Part shown: piece by piece, positions 14,991 through 19,005 of the stretch
How the letters are laid out: each line of letters begins with the position of its first letter
Position numbering within the stretch: the first letter of the stretch is position 1
Assembly: GCA_934645275.1 (NCBI GenBank)
Contig: CAKUDW010000012.1
Span: 1-19,005, forward strand
DNA length: 19,005 bases
DNA from: an uncultured Clostridia bacterium
GTDB taxonomy: Bacteria; Bacillota_A; Clostridia; Christensenellales; Aristaeellaceae
Direction of reading: 5' to 3'
The notes under the pieces: generated by a model
What the model was told of the DNA's origin: nothing
Database searches by the model: none
The model's input: the letters and a program-made list of their open reading frames with translations, nothing else
Made by a program: the position numbers and the translations under genes

Positions 14991-16040
14991 CTATCTGTTA
15001 TACACATATCCCGTTCCCCGTCCATTGCCAATCTTGATGATCGTACCATTCTTCACCAAATCGCCAAGGGCCTTTTCAATGGTTGTGGCACTGATATCAG
15101 GGCAAGCATCCATAATGTCCTTTTTGCTCACCCTCCCCAGCCTGTTTTCAATAAACTGGCGCACGCGCTCTGGCTTGGATATCCCCTTTGTGGTCAGATG
15201 TTCTACGTGCTCAGAGAATGTCTTGTATGCGCTCTTGATAATGCCCAGCGTGTAGGAGACAAACGGCATATAGTCGTTCGTGCCATCATGCCAGCCGATA
15301 GAGCTTGCTTGCAGCGCATCGTAATAGGTATCCTTCGTCTTTTCAATCAGCATTTCGATGCTGATATACTTGCCGACGATATACCCGCTGCGATACAGCA
15401 GCAAGAGGGTCAATAGACGGCTCATACGCCCGTTGCCATCGTTGAAAGGATGGATGCAGAGAAAATCCAGCACGAACATAGGGATCAGCAGCAGTGGGTC
15501 AACCTCGCCGCGATCCACTTCCCGCAAAAACTGATTGCAGAGATTTTCAATCATAGCTGGCGTTTCAAACGCAGTCGCAGGACGAAAGCGCACTCTCTTC
15601 GTTCCGTCTTCTAACTCTTCCTCAATCATGTTGTCGGTATTTTTGAAGTGACCACCGATACCAATGCCGCTGTACTGATACAGGTCACGATGAAGCTGTA
15701 AGATAACGTTCGCACGAGGAGGGATGTAGTCATAGTTCTCGTGAATCGTCGCCAACACGTCGCGATAGCCAGCAATTTCATTTTCATTGCGGTTGCGCGG
15801 CGCGGACTTCTCTTTCACAAGAGCCTGAATGCGATCATCCGAAGTATAAATCCCCTCAATGCGGTTGGATGCCTCTGTGGACTGTATTTTTGCAATTTCC
15901 AGCAGATGCGACAGCACATCCGCCTTTGCTTCGATAAAAAGGTTCTGTTGTCCCTTATATTCATGGATATAGCCAAGCATATTGACGATATCGTTTGTCA
16001 AGAGCTTTGCAGCGGATGCTTTGAAATCAAATTCCCGCAC
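14991..16040 (-). CDS. Fic-domain protein (probable protein AMPylase) with C-terminal winged helix
   Basis: 349 residues from a GTG start with GGAGG 6 bases upstream. The Fic core motif HPFNDGNGR is intact at 197-205, with the catalytic His197 and the phosphate-binding loop. An N-terminal inhibitory helix motif (S/T)xxxE(G/N) is present as SNRIEG (58-63), placing it in class II, where the Glu blocks ATP until relieved. The last 65 residues look like a winged helix (VSKKDIMDACPDISATTIEKALGDL). Such Fic proteins transfer AMP to protein side chains; targets of this type are mostly unknown. The gene is visibly more AT-rich than its neighbours (for example 27 G+C in the 60 bases from 15001, against 37 in the 60 from 10501), which suggests acquisition by transfer. 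It has its own promoter. Confidence 0.93.
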   Translation of the reverse strand: MREFDFKASAAKLLTNDIVNMLGYIHEYKGQQNLFIEAKADVLSHLLEIAKIQSTEASNRIEGIYTSDDRIQALVKEKSAPRNRNENEIAGYRDVLATIHENYDYIPPRANVILQLHRDLYQYSGIGIGGHFKNTDNMIEEELEDGTKRVRFRPATAFETPAMIENLCNQFLREVDRGEVDPLLLIPMFVLDFLCIHPFNDGNGRMSRLLTLLLLYRSGYIVGKYISIEMLIEKTKDTYYDALQASSIGWHDGTNDYMPFVSYTLGIIKSAYKTFSEHVEHLTTKGISKPERVRQFIENRLGRVSKKDIMDACPDISATTIEKALGDLVKNGTIIKIGNGRGTGYVYNR

Positions 16041-16070
16041 ATTGCACCTCCGAATTGCTTTTACTGCATT

Positions 16071-16099
16071 ATTTTATAACGATTCGATGCAATTATCAA
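16071..16099 (-). promoter_or_regulatory. Promoter of the fic gene
   Basis: Minus strand: TTGATA (16099-16094), a 17-bp spacer and TAAAAT (16076-16071). No terminator is evident between the arsR-type gene end (16111) and this promoter, so some read-through into fic is possible. Confidence 0.6.
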
Positions 16100-16110
16100 G
16101 CGAATACAGA

Positions 16111-16902
16111 TTAAATATGCAGATTCATGCCGTCGCGCCTGGCAAGTCTGCGGTATTCGGTGGGCAGCATTTCATACACCTTACGAAATTCCGCCGTGAA
16201 CTTGCTGGGGCTCTCGTAGCCCACGGCACGCGAAATTTCGGCCACGCTATCGTCGCCGTCGCGCAACAGCGCGGCCGCGCGTTCCATGCGGTGCTCGCGC
16301 ACATGCGCCGCGATGGAATTGCCGTAGACCGCCTTAAACAGCGCCTTCAGCGTGGAGGGATTGATGTGGAAGCGGCGCGAAAGCTCGTCTATGGTGACGC
16401 GGCTGGACAGGTCGGCCGTCAGCGTTTCATGCACGCGGTGCACGATCTCCACCTGTTCCTGTGGATACTGCGCGGTCTCCGCGCCCGCGCGCTCGTCCGG
16501 CGACAGCTGGCGCGGCGCGATTTCGGAAATATCGCTTTCCTCCGGACAGGCAATGGCCATGGTCTTTTCAATCATTACGTGCAGCAGCTGCGCCTGCTCG
16601 CTGTCCGACGCGCGATAGCACACCTCGCGCCCGCGGCGACGGCTTACGATCAGGCCGCTGTCCTTGAGCTGGCGCAGGTGATGCGAGACTGCCGGGCTGC
16701 TCATTTCCATCAGCGCCGAAATATCCAGCACGCATTCCTCGCAGTGACACAGCAGCCAGAATATGCGAATGCGGCTGCTGTCCGCCAACTGACGAAATAC
16801 GTCGGCCACGGCCTGAAAGTGCTCCGTTCGCCGCAGGCACTGGTTCAGCTGTTCAATTTTGCAGTCGCTCTCATGGTGGTGCGGCAGGATAAGCTCCGCC
16901 AT
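16111..16902 (-). CDS. ArsR-AraC fusion metal-responsive transcriptional regulator
   Basis: 263 residues from ATG 16902. The frame extends to 16995, but the minus-strand promoter puts the transcript start near 16990, downstream of that codon; GGACGG lies 10 bases before 16902. Residues 25-110 are an ArsR/SmtB winged helix (LADSSRIRIFWLL, recognition region SSPAVSHHLRQLKDSGLI, wing RRRGREVCYR). Candidate metal ligands are HHH (8-10), Cys14 and the CHCEEC cluster (52-57), where ArsR-type proteins carry ELCVCD. Residues 150-255 are an AraC-type double helix-turn-helix (VTIDELSRRFHINPSTLKALF and VAEISRAVGYESPSKFTAEF). It is divergent from the metal ATPase genes, so it probably represses them until Cd/Zn/Pb binds. 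The double DNA-binding architecture is unusual. Confidence 0.88.
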   Translation of the reverse strand: MAELILPHHHESDCKIEQLNQCLRRTEHFQAVADVFRQLADSSRIRIFWLLCHCEECVLDISALMEMSSPAVSHHLRQLKDSGLIVSRRRGREVCYRASDSEQAQLLHVMIEKTMAIACPEESDISEIAPRQLSPDERAGAETAQYPQEQVEIVHRVHETLTADLSSRVTIDELSRRFHINPSTLKALFKAVYGNSIAAHVREHRMERAAALLRDGDDSVAEISRAVGYESPSKFTAEFRKVYEMLPTEYRRLARRDGMNLHI

Positions 16903-16975
16903 TTCAAAAACACCGTCCTTTATATTCCGTTTGGAAATACTTTTCGCCCGTTCGGAAGATAATACGCCCAAACAG

Positions 16976-17004
16976 TTGACTTCCCGTTCCTCCATGATTA
17001 TACT
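16976..17004 (+). promoter_or_regulatory. Promoter of the HMA-ATPase operon
   Basis: TTGACT (16976-16981), exactly 17 bp, then TATACT (16999-17004). The start would fall near 17011, just before the operator at 17016. Confidence 0.8.
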
Positions 17005-17025
17005 TTAGGCATAACGATTAAACAA
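16997..17025 (-). promoter_or_regulatory. Promoter of the ArsR-AraC regulator gene
   Basis: Minus strand: TTGTTT (17025-17020), 17 bp, TATAAT (17002-16997). Its -10 box overlaps the plus-strand -10 box by four bases, and its -35 box lies within the operator dyad. Confidence 0.75.
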
Positions 17026-17035
17026 GTGCTTAATC
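17016..17035. promoter_or_regulatory. Shared ArsR-type operator
   Basis: Dyad GATTAA-N8-TTAATC (17016-17035), imperfectly extended by flanking AAC/ATT. It covers the -35 box of the regulator promoter and the region just after the start of the ATPase operon, so one bound dimer could shut both. The shape fits the AT-rich dyads used by ArsR/SmtB repressors. Confidence 0.65.
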
Positions 17036-17067
17036 ATTAAATTCAATGACAACGGAGGGCAAACGCA

Positions 17068-17289
17068 ATGAAGAAGACCTACAAAATCGAAGTGGACTGC
17101 GCGAACTGCGCAAACCTGATGGAAGAAGAAACCAAAAAGATGCCCGGCGTGGCCGACGCAGTTGTGAACTTCATGACGCAGAAAATGATCGTGACCTTCG
17201 AAGACGGCCAGGATGTACACGCGGTGATGAAGGAAGTCGTGAAGCGCTGCAAGAAGGTCGAGGATGACTGCGAAATCTATCTGGACTGA
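17068..17289 (+). CDS. Stand-alone heavy-metal-associated (HMA) domain protein
   Basis: 73 residues forming a single HMA ferredoxin-like fold. The metal-binding CxxC is in DCANCANLMEEETKK (Cys11 and Cys14), followed by the usual MPGVADAVVNFMTQKMIVTF strand-helix pattern. It ends with KVEDDCEIYLD, adding a third Cys and acidic residues that could help hold zinc or cadmium. The CANCA form is common on zinc/cadmium ATPases, where this domain is normally fused to the pump; here it is a separate gene 52 bases upstream. GGAGGG lies 8 bases before the ATG. It probably delivers metal to, or senses metal for, the ATPase. Confidence 0.92.
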   Translation: MKKTYKIEVDCANCANLMEEETKKMPGVADAVVNFMTQKMIVTFEDGQDVHAVMKEVVKRCKKVEDDCEIYLD

Positions 17290-17341
17290 GAAATAACCCC
17301 GAAAAAGCGTCTGGGCGCGCCCCGCGAAAGGAGAAATGGCT

Positions 17342-19005
17342 ATGAATAAGAAGCAGAAAAAGATGCTGGTGCGCATCGTCATTGCCGCCGTCACGCTGAT
17401 TGCAGCGAAACTGACGCAGGCTTGCGCATGGATCAGCGCGGCGCTATATCTGCTCAGCTATGCCGTAATCGGCTACGACATTCTGCTCAAGGCCTTCAAG
17501 GGCATCCTGAACCGGAAGTTGTTCGATGAAAACTTCCTGATGGCGGTGGCGACGCTGGGCGCGATCGGCCTGGCAATTTACGAAAAGAGCGGTGATTACA
17601 GCGAGGCCGTGGCCGTAATGCTGTTTTACCAGATTGGCGAACTGTTCCAGAGCTACGCCGTTGGCAAGAGCCGCCGCAACATCAGCGCACTGATGGATAT
17701 CCGGCCGGATTACGCCAACATTGAGGAAGGCGGCAAGCTTCGCCGCGTAGACCCTGAGGAGGTACCCACGGGCAGTCTGATCGTGGTACAGCCGGGCGAA
17801 AAGGTACCGATCGACGGCGTGGTCGTCGATGGCACTTCCACGCTGAACACCAGCGCGCTGACCGGCGAGAGCCAACCGCGCGACGTAGGCGCGGGCGACG
17901 AAATCATCAGCGGCTGCATCAATATGAGCGGTGTGCTGAAAATCAGGACCAACCGCGAGTTCGGCGAATCCACCGTGGCAAAGATTCTGGAGCTGGTGGA
18001 AAATTCCAGTTCGCACAAGTCCAGATCCGAAAACTTCATTTCGAAGTTTGCCCGCGTGTACACGCCCGCCGTGTGCTACGGCGCGCTGGCGCTGGCAGTG
18101 CTGCCCCCGCTGGTGCGGCTGTTAGCGGGCATGCCGGGCCAGTGGAACGTGTGGATTTACCGCGCACTGACCTTCCTGGTCATCAGCTGCCCCTGTGCGC
18201 TGGTCATCAGCATTCCGCTGAGCTTCTTCGCGGGCCTGGGCGGTGCGAGCCGCGAAGGCATCCTCATTAAGGGCTCAAATTACTTGGAAGCGCTGTCGCA
18301 GACAAAGGTGGTCGTATTCGACAAGACCGGCACGCTCACCCGCGGCGTATTCGAAGTCAGCGGCGTACATCACAGCGTGATGGAGCAGGAAAAGCTGCTG
18401 GAATATGCGGCGCTGGCAGAATGCGCTTCCTCCCACCCAATCAGCCGCAGCTTGCAGCGCGCCTATGGTAAAGAACTGAACCGTGAGCGCGTAAAGGACA
18501 TCCGCGAAATCAGCGGCAAGGGCGTAATTGCAAAGGTAGACGGCACAGATGTCGCCGCGGGCAATGATAAGCTGATGGCGCAGCTGGGCGTGGATTATGT
18601 GAACTGCCACAGCGTTGGCACGATTATCCACATCGCGATCGATGGCAAGTATGCCGGCCACATCGTAATTTCCGATGTGGAAAAGGACACTTCGAAGGCC
18701 GCCATCGCCGCGTTGAAAGCTTCTGGCGTGGAAAAGACGGTCATGCTCACCGGCGACATTAAAAAGGTGGCCGACTATGTGGCCGAGCGCCTGGGCGTGG
18801 ATCAGGTGCGCAGCGAATTGCTGCCCGGCGACAAAGTGGATGAAGTGGAGAAGCTGCTCAGCGCACCTGGCCGTAAGGGCAAGCTGGCTTTCGTAGGTGA
18901 CGGCGTGAACGACGCGCCGGTGCTCTCCCGCGCCGATATCGGCATCGCGATGGGCGCGATGGGCTCCGATGCCGCCATCGAGGCCGCCGATGTTGTGCTG
19001 ATGGA
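17342..19005 (+). CDS. cadA: P1B-type Zn/Cd/Pb-exporting ATPase, CadA/ZntA-like (3' end outside window)
   Basis: 554 residues are visible and the frame is open at the window end. The start at 17342 has GGAG about 9 bases upstream; an in-frame ATG at 17336 is too close to it. There is no N-terminal HMA domain; the protein begins directly with membrane helices. Motifs in order: TGES (174-177, phosphatase loop), the membrane metal-site motif CPC (283-285) in SCPCALVIS, the phosphorylated Asp327 in DKTGTLT, the His365-Pro366 pair (SHP) that marks P1B pumps, and GDGVNDAP (519-526). CPCALVIS rather than CPCALGLA points to Zn, Cd or Pb rather than copper. It exports toxic divalent metal from the cytoplasm, under control of the divergent regulator. 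The confirming Lys and Asp of the last helices are outside the window. Confidence 0.93.
   Translation, partial: MNKKQKKMLVRIVIAAVTLIAAKLTQACAWISAALYLLSYAVIGYDILLKAFKGILNRKLFDENFLMAVATLGAIGLAIYEKSGDYSEAVAVMLFYQIGELFQSYAVGKSRRNISALMDIRPDYANIEEGGKLRRVDPEEVPTGSLIVVQPGEKVPIDGVVVDGTSTLNTSALTGESQPRDVGAGDEIISGCINMSGVLKIRTNREFGESTVAKILELVENSSSHKSRSENFISKFARVYTPAVCYGALALAVLPPLVRLLAGMPGQWNVWIYRALTFLVISCPCALVISIPLSFFAGLGGASREGILIKGSNYLEALSQTKVVVFDKTGTLTRGVFEVSGVHHSVMEQEKLLEYAALAECASSHPISRSLQRAYGKELNRERVKDIREISGKGVIAKVDGTDVAAGNDKLMAQLGVDYVNCHSVGTIIHIAIDGKYAGHIVISDVEKDTSKAAIAALKASGVEKTVMLTGDIKKVADYVAERLGVDQVRSELLPGDKVDEVEKLLSAPGRKGKLAFVGDGVNDAPVLSRADIGIAMGAMGSDAAIEAADVVLM

Noticed and set aside
15982..16962. 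326-codon plus-strand ORF opposite the ArsR-AraC gene
   Set aside because: The opposite strand encodes clear ArsR and AraC helix-turn-helix domains; this ORF is a low-information His/Arg/Ala-rich shadow.
16903..16995. N-terminal extension of the ArsR-AraC regulator from ATG 16995
   Set aside because: The strong minus-strand promoter starts RNA at about 16990, downstream of this codon, and the extension is not conserved-looking.

Overview
The window looks like chromosomal DNA from a GC-rich member of the Clostridia, possibly a gut or rumen Christensenellales-type bacterium. This rests on strong GGAGG-type ribosome binding sites, sigma-A promoters with 17-bp spacers, Firmicutes-type gene families (a paired LmrCD/YheI-YheH-like ABC exporter, an xxxLxxG heptad-repeat protein, an ArsR-controlled cadA) and Pro-Thr-rich secreted-protein linkers. 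The taxonomy is inference. No rRNA, tRNA, CRISPR array or insertion sequence was seen.

Layout. 1-1511 (+): the 3' two thirds or so of an MMPL/RND-type membrane exporter, coupled by an ATGA overlap to a 1020-residue secreted coiled-coil protein (1508-4570) and closed by a strong terminator. 4631-4880: a structured intergenic stretch ending in a good promoter with an adjacent 19-bp dyad. 4881-6798 (+): a two-gene operon of a UPF0303/HbpS-like protein and a catalytically dead relative of tagaturonate reductase/mannitol dehydrogenase. 6934-11133 (+): a MarR regulator with a palindrome inside its promoter, then both halves of a heterodimeric ABC exporter with one degenerate and one consensus ATP site. 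11155-11314: two convergent terminators. 11387-12589 (-): an alanine-type aminotransferase with its own promoter. 12863-14438 (-): a Nudix hydrolase and a secreted peptidoglycan-binding-domain protein, transcribed from a near-consensus promoter whose RNA would begin with a perfect 22-bp stem-loop. 14527-16099: a more AT-rich patch with a Fic-domain AMPylase gene and the eroded remains of a small gene behind it. 16111-19005: a cadmium/zinc-type resistance locus. It has an unusual ArsR-AraC fusion regulator (-) and, divergently, a stand-alone heavy-metal-associated protein and a P1B-type ATPase that runs off the window. Both directions are driven from overlapping back-to-back promoters next to one shared operator.

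The four most unusual points are: (1) the 462-aa oxidoreductase-fold protein that has lost the nucleotide loop and all three catalytic residues but keeps full length; (2) the MMPL partner with seven tandem 17-residue repeats between two xxxLxxG blocks; (3) the giant perfect hairpin at the predicted 5' end of the Nudix operon RNA; (4) the ArsR-AraC fusion regulator with its compact bidirectional promoter.
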